This document shows positions 16,861-26,446 of a stretch of DNA of 64,000 nt, piece after piece; position 1 is the first letter of the stretch; each line of letters begins with the position of its first letter. The notes below the pieces were generated by a model. It was not told where the DNA came from, ran no database searches, and saw only the letters and a list, made by a program, of their open reading frames with translations. This DNA comes from Proteobacteria bacterium SG_bin6 (GTDB taxonomy: Bacteria > Pseudomonadota > Alphaproteobacteria > Sphingomonadales > Sphingomonadaceae), in contig LWDJ01000023.1 of assembly GCA_002083435.1 (NCBI GenBank), forward strand, positions 1-64,000. The letters run 5' to 3'. A program made the translations under genes and the position numbers.

Positions 16861-18303
16861 TTACGCCGCCTTGTCCTGATGGCGGTTGCGCAGGAAGTCG
16901 AAGAACTCGACGCCTTCGCGCAGGCGGCGCTTCATCATCGTCGGGCTCGTCACCATCTCGCCGACGATCGAGCCGATCTTCGAGGGGCGGAAGTAGAACT
17001 TCTTGTAGAAATCCGCGACCGACTCGAAAATCTGCTCCGCCGGCAGGTGCGGATAGCTGAGCTGGGCGATCTGGGTACCGCCCTCGGTCACCAGATGGTC
17101 GGTGCCGTCGAACCAGCCATTCTCGATCGCCTGCTTGTAGAGGAAAGTGCCCGGATAGGGCGCCGCCAGCGACACCTGGATGGTGTGCGGGTTCACTTCC
17201 TTGGCGTAGGCGATCGTCTCCTGGATCGTCTCGTGCGTTTCGCCCGGCAGGCCCAGGATGAAGGTGCCGTGGATGGTGATGCCCAGCTCGCGGCAATCCT
17301 TGCTGAACTTCTTGGCGACCTCGATCCGCAGGCCCTTCTTGATGTTGTGCAGGATCTGCTGGTTGCCGCTCTCATAGCCCACCAGCAGCAGGCGGCAGCC
17401 ATTGTCGCGCATCACCTTCAGCGTTTCGCGCGGGACGTTCGCCTTGGCGTTGCACGACCAGGTAACGCCCAGCTTGCCGAGTTCGCGGGCGAGCGCTTCG
17501 ACGCGCGGGATATTGTCGGTCAGGGTGTCGTCGTCGAAGAACAGTTCCTTCATCTGCGGGAACGCCTTCAAGACGTATTTCACCTCGTCGATCACATGGC
17601 CGACCGAGCGGACGCGGTAGTTGTGCCCGCCCACCGTCTGCGGCCACAGGCAGAAGGTGCAGCGGCTCTTGCAGCCCCGGCCGGTGTAGAAGCTCACATA
17701 AGGATGCTTCAGATAGCCGATGAAGTATTTCTCCATCTCCAGGTCGCGCTTGTAGACGGGCGTGACGAAGGGCAGCTGATCCATGTCCATCAGCGTGTCG
17801 CGATCCTCGTTATGGATCACGACGCCTTCGCTGTTGCGATAGCTGATGCCCTTGATGTCGGCGAAGGGCATGTCCTTCGCCACGTCGAGGATGGTGAAAT
17901 CGAACTCGTTGCGCGCGACGAAATCGACGCTGGGGGCGTTTTCCATCGCCCACGCCGCGTCCACCGCCACGGTCGCGCCGATGAAGCCGATCTTCAGCTT
18001 GGGGTTCGGCGCCTTCAGCATCTCCGCCACCTTCACGTCCGAACGGAAGCCGGGGGTTGAGGTGTGGAGCACGATCAGATCGCGCTCGACCGCGTGATGC
18101 TTGATGTCGTCGAAGGTCAGATCGTGCGGCGGCGCGTCGATCAGCTTGCTGTCGGGAATCAGCGCCGCCGGCTGGGCGAGCCAGGTGGGATACCAGAAGG
18201 AGCGGATCTCGCGCTTGGCCTGATAGCGCGAGCCGGCGCCGCCATCATAGCCATCGAACGAGGGCGCCTGGAGGAAAAGCGAGCGCATCATCAGCGACAA
18301 CAT
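16861..18303 (-). CDS. hpnJ: hopanoid biosynthesis radical SAM protein HpnJ
   Basis: A radical SAM enzyme that helps build the cyclitol ether head group of composite hopanoids by ring contraction of a sugar. It has 480 residues. The N-terminal family block is FLQAPSFDGYDGGAGSRYQ, followed by a B12-binding-like Rossmann segment (about residues 60-150). The cluster motif CKSRCTFC lies at about residue 210 and GLPGETHETIQETI at about 335. Start 18303 gives MLSLMMRSLFL; the ATGs at residues 5 or 6 are equally plausible. hpnI and hpnK, its usual partners, are not in the window. Confidence 0.92.
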   Translation of the reverse strand: MLSLMMRSLFLQAPSFDGYDGGAGSRYQAKREIRSFWYPTWLAQPAALIPDSKLIDAPPHDLTFDDIKHHAVERDLIVLHTSTPGFRSDVKVAEMLKAPNPKLKIGFIGATVAVDAAWAMENAPSVDFVARNEFDFTILDVAKDMPFADIKGISYRNSEGVVIHNEDRDTLMDMDQLPFVTPVYKRDLEMEKYFIGYLKHPYVSFYTGRGCKSRCTFCLWPQTVGGHNYRVRSVGHVIDEVKYVLKAFPQMKELFFDDDTLTDNIPRVEALARELGKLGVTWSCNAKANVPRETLKVMRDNGCRLLLVGYESGNQQILHNIKKGLRIEVAKKFSKDCRELGITIHGTFILGLPGETHETIQETIAYAKEVNPHTIQVSLAAPYPGTFLYKQAIENGWFDGTDHLVTEGGTQIAQLSYPHLPAEQIFESVADFYKKFYFRPSKIGSIVGEMVTSPTMMKRRLREGVEFFDFLRNRHQDKAA

Positions 18304-18487
18304 CCTTGAACCGAAAATCAGCGCGGAGCGTTAGCGCAGCTTTTGCCCGGCGCCAATCCGCAAGATTTCCTGTCACGCCGACTGTGGCAACCATAGGGCA
18401 AAATGGCGATGCCGGCGCGACGCGCTGCAACCTGTTCGGGCCTTCCCGCATCTTCCCCTGCCCCGGTGGCGCGGCTAGAGCGGCGCC

Positions 18488-19489
18488 ATGGAGCTGGGCC
18501 ATGAACCGATTTTGGTGACCGGGGCGAGCGGGTTCGTGGGCGCGGCGGTCGCGCGCGCGCTCGCGGCGCGCGGCGCCAGGCTGCGGCTGCTGGTGCGGCC
18601 GAGCAGCGATCGGACCAATCTGGCGGGGCTCGACGCCGAACTCGCCGAGGGCGATCTGCGCGATGCGGACTCGGTCGCGCGGGCGATGCGCGGGGTGCGC
18701 TACCTGTTCCACGTCGCCGCCGATTACCGGATCTGGGCACCCGACCCGGAGGAGATCGTCCGCAACAACCGCGCCTCGACCGAGCATGTGATGCGCGCCG
18801 CGCGCGTCGCGGGGGTGGAGCGGATCGTCTATACCTCCAGTGTCGCGACGCTGAAGCCGCTCGATGGCGGCGTCGCCGACGAAGCGCGCGCCGCCACCCC
18901 CGAACAGGCGGTCGGCGCGTATAAGCGTTCCAAAGTGGTCGCCGAGCGGCTGGTGGAAGCGATGGCGGCGGACGGTCTGCCGGTGGTGATCGTCAACCCC
19001 TCCACCCCGATCGGCCCGCGCGACGTGAAGCCCACCCCCACCGGGCGCATCGTGATCGAGGCGGCGAACGGCAAGATGCCGGCCTATGTCGACAGCGGGC
19101 TCAACCTCGCCCATGTCGACGATGTCGCCGCCGGGCACCTGCTGGCGCTGGAAAAGGGGCGGATCGGCGAGCGTTATATCCTGGGGGGCGAGGATGTGCG
19201 GCTGGGCGACATGCTGGGCGCCATCGCCGGCTTGGTGGGGCGCAAGCCGCCGACTGTGCGAATCCCGCGCGCGCCTCTCTTCCCGCTGGCCTACGCCAAC
19301 GAAGCCTGGTGCCGGTTGAGCGGCAAGGCCGATCCGTTCCTGACGGTCGATTCGCTCAAAATGGCGGCGCACAACATGTTCTTCTCGTCCGCCAAGGCGG
19401 CGCGCGAGCTGGGCTATCGCGCGCGCCCCTCGATCGAGGCGCTGGGGGACGCGATCGCGTGGTTCCGCGCGGCGGGGAAGATCGCATGA
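18488..19489 (+). CDS. hpnA: hopanoid-associated sugar epimerase HpnA
   Basis: An NAD(P)-dependent extended short-chain dehydrogenase of 333 residues, first gene of the plus-strand hopanoid operon. The Rossmann motif is GASGFVGAA at residues 11-19. The catalytic residues appear in VYTSSVATL and YKRSKVVAE (YxxxK). Loss of hpnA in other bacteria alters extended hopanoids; its substrate is not established. It is transcribed divergently from hpnJ across a 184-base gap that must hold both promoters. Its stop overlaps the hpnB start as ATGA. Confidence 0.93.
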   Translation: MELGHEPILVTGASGFVGAAVARALAARGARLRLLVRPSSDRTNLAGLDAELAEGDLRDADSVARAMRGVRYLFHVAADYRIWAPDPEEIVRNNRASTEHVMRAARVAGVERIVYTSSVATLKPLDGGVADEARAATPEQAVGAYKRSKVVAERLVEAMAADGLPVVIVNPSTPIGPRDVKPTPTGRIVIEAANGKMPAYVDSGLNLAHVDDVAAGHLLALEKGRIGERYILGGEDVRLGDMLGAIAGLVGRKPPTVRIPRAPLFPLAYANEAWCRLSGKADPFLTVDSLKMAAHNMFFSSAKAARELGYRARPSIEALGDAIAWFRAAGKIA

Positions 19490-20622
19490 TCGCGTTCGGC
19501 ATCGGCGCGGCGGCGCTGACCGCCTGGATCGTGATCGTGTTCCTGCGCGACCGCTTCTGGTGGACGCGCGAGCGCGACCATTTCGATATTCCCAATGAAC
19601 CGATCCGCTGGCCGAGCGTCACCGCGGTCGTCCCCGCGCGCGACGAGGCGGAGGTGATCGGCGAGTCGATCGGCAGCCTCATCGCGCAGAAATATCCCGG
19701 CGACTTCCGCATCATTCTGGTCGACGACAATAGCAGCGACGGCACCGGCGAGATCGCCCGCGCGACCGCCGCCGGATCGGACCGGCTGACGGTGCTGAAC
19801 GGCGCTCCGCTCGCCGCCGGCTGGACCGGCAAGCTGTGGGCGGTGAATCAGGGAATCGCGGCGGCGGGCACGCCCGACTTTCTGTGGCTGACCGACGCCG
19901 ACATCGCCCATGCCCCCGACACGCTCCGCTCGCTGGTGACGCGGGCGGTGCGCGACGACCGGGTGCTGGTGTCGCTGATGGCGCGGCTGCGCTGCGAGAG
20001 CCTCGCCGAGCGCGCGCTGATCCCGGCGTTCGTGTGGTTCTTCGCGATGCTCTATCCGTTCGGCGCGGTGAATCGGGGCCGGGTGGGCGCCGCGGCGGGC
20101 GGCTGTATGCTCGCGCGGCGCGAGGCGCTGGAGGCGGCGGGCGGCATCGCCGCGGTCCGCACCGCGCTGATCGACGATTGCGCGTTCGGGTCGCTGATGG
20201 CGAAGCAGGGCCGGGTCTGGCTGGGCCTCACCAACCGCTCGGTGTCGATCCGCCGCTATGACAGCTGGGGCTCGGTCGGCGCGATGATCGCGCGTTCGGC
20301 CTATGCGCAGCTCGGCTATTCGGCGCTGCTGCTGGCGGGGACGCTGTTGGGGCTGGCGCTCCTCTATCTCGCCCCGCCCTTGCTCGTGCTGTTCGGGGAA
20401 GGCTATGCGCGCGGACTTGGACTGGGGGCCTGGGGGCTGATGGCGATCGCCTTTCAACCGATGCTGCATTTCTATCGCCGCTCGCCGCTCTGGGGGCTGG
20501 CGCTGCCGGCGATCGCGGCCTTCTATGCCGGCGCGACCTTCGCCTCGGCGCTCGCTTTCTGGCGCGGGCGCGGCGGGATGTGGAAAGGGCGCGCGCAGGC
20601 CGCGCTCGGGGCGCGCGCATGA
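19486..20622 (+). CDS. hpnB: hopanoid-associated glycosyltransferase HpnB
   Basis: A GT2-family membrane glycosyltransferase of 378 residues. It starts with one transmembrane helix. The catalytic domain contains TAVVPARDEAEVIGESI, the nucleotide-sugar Asp motif LVDDNSSDGTGE, the metal-binding LTDADIAHAP and a later DDCAFG. Three or four C-terminal hydrophobic segments follow (about 270-360). HpnB is linked to hopanoid head-group modification. ATG 19486 overlaps the hpnA stop and its own stop overlaps hpnC, so the operon is translationally coupled. Confidence 0.93.
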   Translation: MIAFGIGAAALTAWIVIVFLRDRFWWTRERDHFDIPNEPIRWPSVTAVVPARDEAEVIGESIGSLIAQKYPGDFRIILVDDNSSDGTGEIARATAAGSDRLTVLNGAPLAAGWTGKLWAVNQGIAAAGTPDFLWLTDADIAHAPDTLRSLVTRAVRDDRVLVSLMARLRCESLAERALIPAFVWFFAMLYPFGAVNRGRVGAAAGGCMLARREALEAAGGIAAVRTALIDDCAFGSLMAKQGRVWLGLTNRSVSIRRYDSWGSVGAMIARSAYAQLGYSALLLAGTLLGLALLYLAPPLLVLFGEGYARGLGLGAWGLMAIAFQPMLHFYRRSPLWGLALPAIAAFYAGATFASALAFWRGRGGMWKGRAQAALGARA

Positions 20623-21464
20623 CCAGCCAGACGCTGAGCGCCGCCACGCTCGCCTCGGGCAAGGGGCACAAGGACGAAAATTTCCCGGTCGCCTCGTGGC
20701 TGCTGAAGCCACGGCACCGCGCGCCGATCATGGCCTTCTACCGCTTCGCCCGCGCCGCCGACGATGTCGCCGATAACGAGCACGCGACTGCCCCGGAGCG
20801 GCTGGCGTTGCTCGGGGCGATGCGCGCGACGCTCTCAGGCGGGTCTGACGCTGCCCCGGAGGGGCTGGCGTTGCGCGAAGTGCTCGCCGAATACCGGCTT
20901 TCACCGCAGCACGGCCTCGATCTGCTCACCGCGTTCGAGCGCGATTGCACCGTCAACCGCTGCGCGACCTGGGCCGATCTGATCGATTATTGCCGCGTAT
21001 CGGCGATGCCCGTTGGGCGCTATGTGCTTGATGTTCATGGTGAAAGTCGTGCGACCTGGGCCGCGAACGATGCCTTGTGCGCGGCCCTCCAGGTGATCAA
21101 CCACCTCCAGGATTGCGGCAAGGATTACAGGAAGCTCGACCGTGTCTACATCCCCCTCGACCTCCTCGCCCGCGCCGGCGCCCGCGTGGAGGATCTGGGC
21201 GGCGAACGGGCTACCCCTGGACTGAAGGTGGCGATCGCCGAATGCGCGCGGCTGACCCAGGGGCTGCTCCAGCAATCGGCGCGCTTCGCCCGTGACATTC
21301 GTGACACAAGATTGGCGATGGAAGTCGCCGCAATCCAGGCACTTGCCGAGCGGCTGACGGCGCGGCTGCGCACCGCCGATCCGCTGAGCGAGACGGTGCA
21401 TCATTCCAAGGCGCAGATGGCGTGGATCGCCGGCCGCGCCGCGCTTGCCCGGGCGCTGCGATGA
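20619..21464 (+). CDS. hpnC: hydroxysqualene synthase HpnC
   Basis: A trans-isoprenyl diphosphate synthase-fold enzyme of 281 residues. In the HpnCDE route it converts presqualene diphosphate to hydroxysqualene. Family features are FPVASWLL at the N-terminus, the first Asp-rich motif ARAADDVADNEH near residue 45 and QVINHLQDCGKDYRKLDRVY near 160. This HpnC-type DCGKD replaces the usual second DxxED. It overlaps hpnB and hpnD by four bases at each end. Confidence 0.94.
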   Translation: MTSQTLSAATLASGKGHKDENFPVASWLLKPRHRAPIMAFYRFARAADDVADNEHATAPERLALLGAMRATLSGGSDAAPEGLALREVLAEYRLSPQHGLDLLTAFERDCTVNRCATWADLIDYCRVSAMPVGRYVLDVHGESRATWAANDALCAALQVINHLQDCGKDYRKLDRVYIPLDLLARAGARVEDLGGERATPGLKVAIAECARLTQGLLQQSARFARDIRDTRLAMEVAAIQALAERLTARLRTADPLSETVHHSKAQMAWIAGRAALARALR

Positions 21465-22300
21465 ACCCCAAGACCACTCCAGGCGCGCTCCAGGCGCAGG
21501 TTTCGGGCAGCAGCTTCTATGCCGGGATGCGCGTGCTGCCCAAGGCCGAGCGCGAGGCGATGTACGCCGTCTATGCCTTTTGCCGCGCGGTGGACGATAT
21601 AGCCGACGACCAGCAGGGCGACGCCGAAGGCCGCCGCGCCGAGCTGGAGGCTTGGCGCGCCGATATCGATTCGCTTTACGCCGGCGGCGATCCGGGGCGG
21701 GCGGCGCTGGTTGCCGAAGCCGTCCGGCACTTCCAGCTCAACCGCACCGATTTTCACGCCGTGATCAACGGCATGTTGATGGATGTCGAGCGCGACATTC
21801 GCTGGCCCGATTTTCAGACGCTCGATTATTATTGCGACTGCGTGGCGAGCGCGGTCGGGCGGCTATCGGTGAAAATCTTCGGCATGGAGCCACAGCAAGG
21901 GCTCGATCTCGCCCATCATCTGGGCCGCGCGCTGCAATTCACCAACATCCTGCGCGACATCGACGAGGATGCTGCGATCGGCCGCGTCTATCTCGCGCGC
22001 GAGCATCTCGCGGCGGCGGGGGTTGATCCCACCACCCCAGCCGAGCTCGCGCGTGACCCGCGGGTCGATCACGCCGCGCGCGCTTTGGCGGTGAAGGCGC
22101 ATGAGCATTTCGCCGCCACCCATGCGATCCTTCAAGCTCGCCCCAAGGGGCACCTGATCGCCCCCCGGCTGATGGGCGCGGTGTACGAAAAAATCCTCAG
22201 CCGGATGGAGGCACAGGGCTGGCAGCCACCGCGCAAGCGGATCAAGGTCAACAAGGCGGCGCTGATCTTCACGGTGCTGCGCCTGATGGCGGTGCGTTGA
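21461..22300 (+). CDS. hpnD: presqualene diphosphate synthase HpnD
   Basis: A 279-residue squalene/phytoene synthase homologue that condenses two farnesyl diphosphates to presqualene diphosphate. It carries FCRAVDDIADD near residue 40, DYYCDCVASAVGRLSVKIFG near 125 and the second Asp-rich motif NILRDIDEDAAIGRVYLA near 165. It is the fourth gene of the run, with ATG 21461 overlapping the hpnC stop. Its stop overlaps a TTG start for hpnE. Confidence 0.95.
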   Translation: MNPKTTPGALQAQVSGSSFYAGMRVLPKAEREAMYAVYAFCRAVDDIADDQQGDAEGRRAELEAWRADIDSLYAGGDPGRAALVAEAVRHFQLNRTDFHAVINGMLMDVERDIRWPDFQTLDYYCDCVASAVGRLSVKIFGMEPQQGLDLAHHLGRALQFTNILRDIDEDAAIGRVYLAREHLAAAGVDPTTPAELARDPRVDHAARALAVKAHEHFAATHAILQARPKGHLIAPRLMGAVYEKILSRMEAQGWQPPRKRIKVNKAALIFTVLRLMAVR

Positions 22301-23556
22301 GCAGCGGCCGCAAAGCCTTTGTCGTTGGGGCGGGAATGGCGGGGCTTTCCGCCGCGACCGAGTTCGCGCGCCGCGGCTGGACGGTGGCGCTCAGCGACAG
22401 TGCGCCACGCGCGGGTGGACGCTGCCGCAGCTATCACGACAAGGCGCTCGATCGCGTGATCGACAATGGCAATCACTTTGTTTTTTCGGGCAATCAGGCG
22501 GTCAACCATTTCCTGGGGCTGATTGGCTCGAGCGATCGGCTCGAAGGGCCCGATCACGCCGACTTCGCGATGATCGACATGCGCTGCGGCACGCGCTGGA
22601 CGCTCAAGGTGAATGACGGGCGCGTGCCCTTCTGGATGTTCGACAAGAACCGCCGCGCGCCGGGCACGAAGCTTAGCGACCACCTCTCCCTGCTCCGCCT
22701 TGCCGCGACTCGGCCGGGAACGACGACGATTGGCGACATGATCGCGCCGAGCGGTCCGTTCTGGGACCGGGTGGTCGACCCAATGATGCTCGCGGTGCTC
22801 AACTGCCCACCGGCCAAGGGCTCGGCCTGGCTCGCCGGACGATTCCTGATCGAATCCTTCGCGCGCGGCGGGCGGGCGTGCCGGACGATGGTCGCGGTGC
22901 CGACGCTCGACGCGGTGTTCGTCGAACCCGCGCTCGCTTTCCTGGGCGCCCACGGCACCGAACCACGATTCAGCGCCCGGCTGCGCGGGTTAAGCTTCGA
23001 GGGGGACCGCGTGGCCGGCCTCGACTTCGGCGAGCGGGTAGAGCCGGTGGGCGATGCCGCGGTGGTGCTCGCGGTGCCGCCCTGGGTCGCCGCCGATCTG
23101 GTGCCGGGACTGACGGTGCCGACTGAGTTCTGCTCGATCCTGAACGCCCATTATCTGATGGCCCCGCCCCCGGGCGCCCCGCCGATCACCGCGCTGATCG
23201 GCGCGACCGCGCAGTGGATCGTCTGCCACGACGACCGCATCTCGATCACCATCAGCGGCGCCGATGACGTGATCGATCAGGATCGCGAAGCACTGGCGCA
23301 GCGCATCTGGGGCGATATTCGCGCCGCGCTGGGCATCACCGCCGCGATGCCGCGCTGGCAGATCGTCAAGGAGAAGCGCGCGACCTTTGCCGCGACGCCC
23401 GAACAAAATGCCCGCCGCCCCGCTGCAGCCACAAAATGGCGCAATTTGTTTCTGGCGGGCGATTGGACCCAGACGAAGCTGCCCGCAACGATCGAAGGCG
23501 CGCTTCGTTCCGGCGTTACCGCCGCGCGATTGGCACAGAACGCCGCAATCGGCTAA
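22297..23556 (+). CDS. hpnE: hydroxysqualene dehydroxylase HpnE
   Basis: A FAD-dependent amine-oxidase-superfamily enzyme that reduces hydroxysqualene to squalene, completing squalene synthesis with HpnC and HpnD. The dinucleotide-binding motif is VVGAGMAGLSAATEFARRGW at residues 9-28, followed by GGRCRSY. A C-terminal FAD motif is LFLAGDWTQTKLPATIEGA near 390. The start is TTG at 22297, overlapping the hpnD stop as TTGA; no ATG is available near the Rossmann motif. 419 residues. Confidence 0.94.
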   Translation: MSSGRKAFVVGAGMAGLSAATEFARRGWTVALSDSAPRAGGRCRSYHDKALDRVIDNGNHFVFSGNQAVNHFLGLIGSSDRLEGPDHADFAMIDMRCGTRWTLKVNDGRVPFWMFDKNRRAPGTKLSDHLSLLRLAATRPGTTTIGDMIAPSGPFWDRVVDPMMLAVLNCPPAKGSAWLAGRFLIESFARGGRACRTMVAVPTLDAVFVEPALAFLGAHGTEPRFSARLRGLSFEGDRVAGLDFGERVEPVGDAAVVLAVPPWVAADLVPGLTVPTEFCSILNAHYLMAPPPGAPPITALIGATAQWIVCHDDRISITISGADDVIDQDREALAQRIWGDIRAALGITAAMPRWQIVKEKRATFAATPEQNARRPAAATKWRNLFLAGDWTQTKLPATIEGALRSGVTAARLAQNAAIG

Positions 23557-23567
23557 GGAGCGCGGCC

Positions 23568-25523
23568 ATGTCCGCCGATCTTTTGACTCACGACCTTGTT
23601 TCCCAAGCTGACCGCGCCACCCATCGCGCCGCCGCCGCCCTGCGCGATCTGCAGCGCGAGGACGGACATTGGGTGTTCGAACTCGAAGCCGATTGCACCA
23701 TCCCAGCCGAATATGTCCTGCTGCGCCATTTTCTCGGCGAGCCCGACGATCTGGAGCTTGAGGCCAAGATCGGCCGTTATCTGCGCCGCATCCAGTCCGC
23801 CGAGCATGACGGCTGGGGTCTGTTCCACGCCGGCGCGTTCGACATTTCGGCGACCGTAAAGGCCTATTTCGCGCTGAAGATGATCGGCGATGACCCGGAC
23901 GCGCCGCACATGGCGCGCGCGCGCGCCGCGATCCACCGCGCGGGCGGGGCAGCGGCGGTGAACGTTTTCACCCGCATCCAGCTCGCGCTTTACGGGGCCG
24001 GTTCTTGGAACGTCGTGCCGACCATGCCCGCCGAGCTGATCCTGCTGCCGCGCTGGTTCCCGGTGCATCTCTCCAAGATGAGCTATTGGGCGCGCACCGT
24101 GATCGTACCGCTGCTGGTGCTGGGCGTGAAGAAGCCGATCGCCAAGAACCCGCGCGGGGTGCGGGTGGACGAACTGTACACAGTCAAGGACGCGCCGCTC
24201 AAAAGCAATGTCGCCGGCGCCAAGCGCCATTGGCAGCTCTTCTTCGGCGCGATCGACACGGTGCTGAAGGCCGCCGAGCCGGTATGGCCCAAGGGCAGCC
24301 GCGAGCGCGCGATCAGGAAATGCGTCGATTTCGTCGTCGAGCGGCTGAACGGCGAGGACGGCCTGGGCGCGATCTATCCGGCGATGGCGAACAGCGTGAT
24401 GATGTTCGATTGCCTGGGCTATCCGGAGGATCACCCGCACCGCGCGATCGCGCGCAAGTCGGTCGAAAAGCTGCTCGTGGTTAAGGACGATGATGCCTAT
24501 TGCCAGCCCTGCGTCTCGCCGGTGTGGGATACCGCGCTCGCCGCGCACGCGATGCTGGAGGCGGGCGGCAAGGCGAATGAGGCGCGCGCGCGCGCCGGCC
24601 TCGAATGGCTCAAACCGCTGCAGGTGCTCGATGTGGCGGGCGATTGGGCCGAGGAAAAGCCGGGGGTGCGCCCGGGCGGCTGGGCCTTCCAATATCGCAA
24701 CGATCATTATCCCGATCTCGACGACACCGCCGTGGTCGTGATGGCGATGGACCGCGCCAAGGACAAGCTCGCGCTGGCGGGCGGTTACGATGAGGCGATC
24801 GATCGCGGCATCGAATGGACCGTGGGGCTGCAATCGAAAAATGGCGGCTGGGGCGCGTTCGACGCCGACAACACCTATGATTATCTGAACAACATCCCCT
24901 TCGCCGATCACGGCGCGTTGCTCGATCCGCCGACCGCCGATGTGACGGCGCGCTGTGTCTCGATGCTCGCCCAGCGCGGTGAGCCGCTGGAGAGCCCCCG
25001 GATGCAGGCGGCGATCCAATATCTCGCCAAGGAGCAGATGGCGGACGGCAGCTGGTTCGGCCGCTGGGGGGTGAATTACATCTACGGCACCTGGTCGGTG
25101 CTGTGTGCGCTGAACGCGGCGGGGTTGGGTGGCGACCATCCGAGCATCGCCCGCGCGGCGGACTGGCTGGAGCAAATCCAGAACCCCGATGGCGGCTGGG
25201 GCGAGGATTGCGATAGCTACAAGCTCGATTATGCGGGCTATGAGCCCGCGCCCTCAACCGCGTCGCAGACCGGCTGGGCCTTGCTGGCGCTGATGGCGGC
25301 GGGGCGGGTCGAGTCTGCCGCCGTCGAGCGCGGGGTCGCGTGGCTGATCGCCAATCAGGATGAAGACGGGCTGTGGGGGCAGGAGCACTATACCGGTGGC
25401 GGCTTCCCGCGCGTGTTTTATCTGCGCTACCACGGCTATCCGAAATATTTCCCGCTGTGGGCGGTGGCGCGCTACCGCAATCTGAAGCGGGCGAACGATC
25501 CCCAGGTCGCATGGGGGATGTAA
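23568..25523 (+). CDS. shc: squalene-hopene cyclase
   Basis: The key enzyme of hopanoid synthesis (HpnF), a monotopic membrane protein that cyclises squalene to hopene and hopanol. It has 651 residues. The catalytic DxDD motif is in YPDLDDTAVVV at about residue 380. Several QW repeats are visible, such as QSKNGGWGAF, DGSWFGRWG, QNPDGGWGED and QDEDGLWGQ. ATG 23568 has an AAGGAG Shine-Dalgarno sequence overlapping the hpnE stop region. A REP-like hairpin follows nine bases after the stop. Confidence 0.97.
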   Translation: MSADLLTHDLVSQADRATHRAAAALRDLQREDGHWVFELEADCTIPAEYVLLRHFLGEPDDLELEAKIGRYLRRIQSAEHDGWGLFHAGAFDISATVKAYFALKMIGDDPDAPHMARARAAIHRAGGAAAVNVFTRIQLALYGAGSWNVVPTMPAELILLPRWFPVHLSKMSYWARTVIVPLLVLGVKKPIAKNPRGVRVDELYTVKDAPLKSNVAGAKRHWQLFFGAIDTVLKAAEPVWPKGSRERAIRKCVDFVVERLNGEDGLGAIYPAMANSVMMFDCLGYPEDHPHRAIARKSVEKLLVVKDDDAYCQPCVSPVWDTALAAHAMLEAGGKANEARARAGLEWLKPLQVLDVAGDWAEEKPGVRPGGWAFQYRNDHYPDLDDTAVVVMAMDRAKDKLALAGGYDEAIDRGIEWTVGLQSKNGGWGAFDADNTYDYLNNIPFADHGALLDPPTADVTARCVSMLAQRGEPLESPRMQAAIQYLAKEQMADGSWFGRWGVNYIYGTWSVLCALNAAGLGGDHPSIARAADWLEQIQNPDGGWGEDCDSYKLDYAGYEPAPSTASQTGWALLALMAAGRVESAAVERGVAWLIANQDEDGLWGQEHYTGGGFPRVFYLRYHGYPKYFPLWAVARYRNLKRANDPQVAWGM

Positions 25524-25531
25524 CGCGGCAA

Positions 25532-25660
25532 GCTCCTCCCCTGCAGGGGGAGGAGCGTTACGCACCGCCAAACACCCCCGTCACCCCGGGCTTGACCCAG
25601 TGTCCCGCTTTTCTTCCACCGGCGCAAGGCAGCGGGACACCGGCTCAAGGCCGGGGTGAC
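25532..25660. repeat. two inverted repeats (REP-like) between shc and hpnG
   Basis: The first hairpin is 25532-25556 (GCTCCTCCCCTGCAGGGGG then AGGAGC). The second has 30-base arms at 25580-25609 and 25631-25660, beginning GTCACCCCGGGCTTGACC and ending GGCCGGGGTGAC, complementary with a few mismatches. The latter is the classic GTCACCCCGG/CCGGGGTGAC element dispersed in sphingomonads. It could also attenuate transcription between shc and hpnG, but lacks a T-tract. Confidence 0.85.
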
Positions 25661-25693
25661 GACAGGTTAAGCCGCTAAAGCGCGAGTGGCCCC

Positions 25694-26311
25694 ATGATCC
25701 TCATCGCCTGCGGCCTGCGCGCCGAAGCCGCGATTTTCGAGCGCCTCGGCCTCACCGCCATCGCCGGTGGGGGTGATCCGGCGCGGCTGGAAAACGACCT
25801 CCGCGCCCGGGCGGGCCGCGCCTCGCTGATCCTGTCGGCGGGCGTCGCCGGCGCGCTCGATCCGGCGCTGGACGCGGGCGCGATCGTGCTCGGCCCACCC
25901 GAAAGCCCGATCGCCCAATATTTGCGCGAGGCGCTGCCCGAGGCCCGGCTCGGCACCGTCACCGGCGCGCCCGCGATCGTCGCCGAAGCGGGGGCCAAGG
26001 CCGCGCTCCATGCCGCGACCCGCGCGACGATCGTCGACATGGAATCGCACATCGCCGCCCGCATCGCGCGGGAGGCCGGCCTGCCCTTCGCCTTCGCCCG
26101 CACCATCTCCGACCGCGCCGACGAAAGCCTGCCCCCCGCCGCTTTGGTCGGGATGCGCCCGGACGGCAAAGTGGCCCTGGGCCGCGTCCTCGCCTCGATC
26201 GCCGCCCGGCCGGGGCAGCTCCCGGCGCTGCTGCGCACGGCGAAGAGCGCGGGGGCGGCGTTCAAGGCGCTGGAGCAGGTCGCGGCGGCGGTGGCGACGT
26301 TGCCGGCCTAA
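25694..26311 (+). CDS. hpnG: hopanoid-associated phosphorylase HpnG
   Basis: A purine-nucleoside-phosphorylase-superfamily enzyme of 205 residues that removes adenine from adenosylhopane to give ribosylhopane (phosphoribohopane). Features are the N-terminal CGLRAEAAIFERLG, the phosphate-loop-like LILSAGVAGALDPAL and the nucleoside-binding VDMESHIAARIA (M-E-S). It is 170 bases beyond shc, separated by REP-like repeats, so it may have its own promoter. The enzyme acting before it, HpnH, is encoded nearby on the opposite strand. Confidence 0.93.
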   Translation: MILIACGLRAEAAIFERLGLTAIAGGGDPARLENDLRARAGRASLILSAGVAGALDPALDAGAIVLGPPESPIAQYLREALPEARLGTVTGAPAIVAEAGAKAALHAATRATIVDMESHIAARIAREAGLPFAFARTISDRADESLPPAALVGMRPDGKVALGRVLASIAARPGQLPALLRTAKSAGAAFKALEQVAAAVATLPA

Positions 26312-26446
26312 AGGGACTCGGTCAGTCCCGATCGCGGGTCGCTTCAAACTCCGAGCGATTGCCCGGTCCCGAGCCGCCCGTTATCCTACCGTAGTGCCCG
26401 GTCTGACCCCGCGTCGCGCATCAGCGCTCATTTATTCATTTATGTC

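Noticed and set aside
25580..25660. Rho-independent terminator after shc
   Set aside because: The inverted repeat lacks a T-tract on either strand and belongs to a dispersed repeat family.
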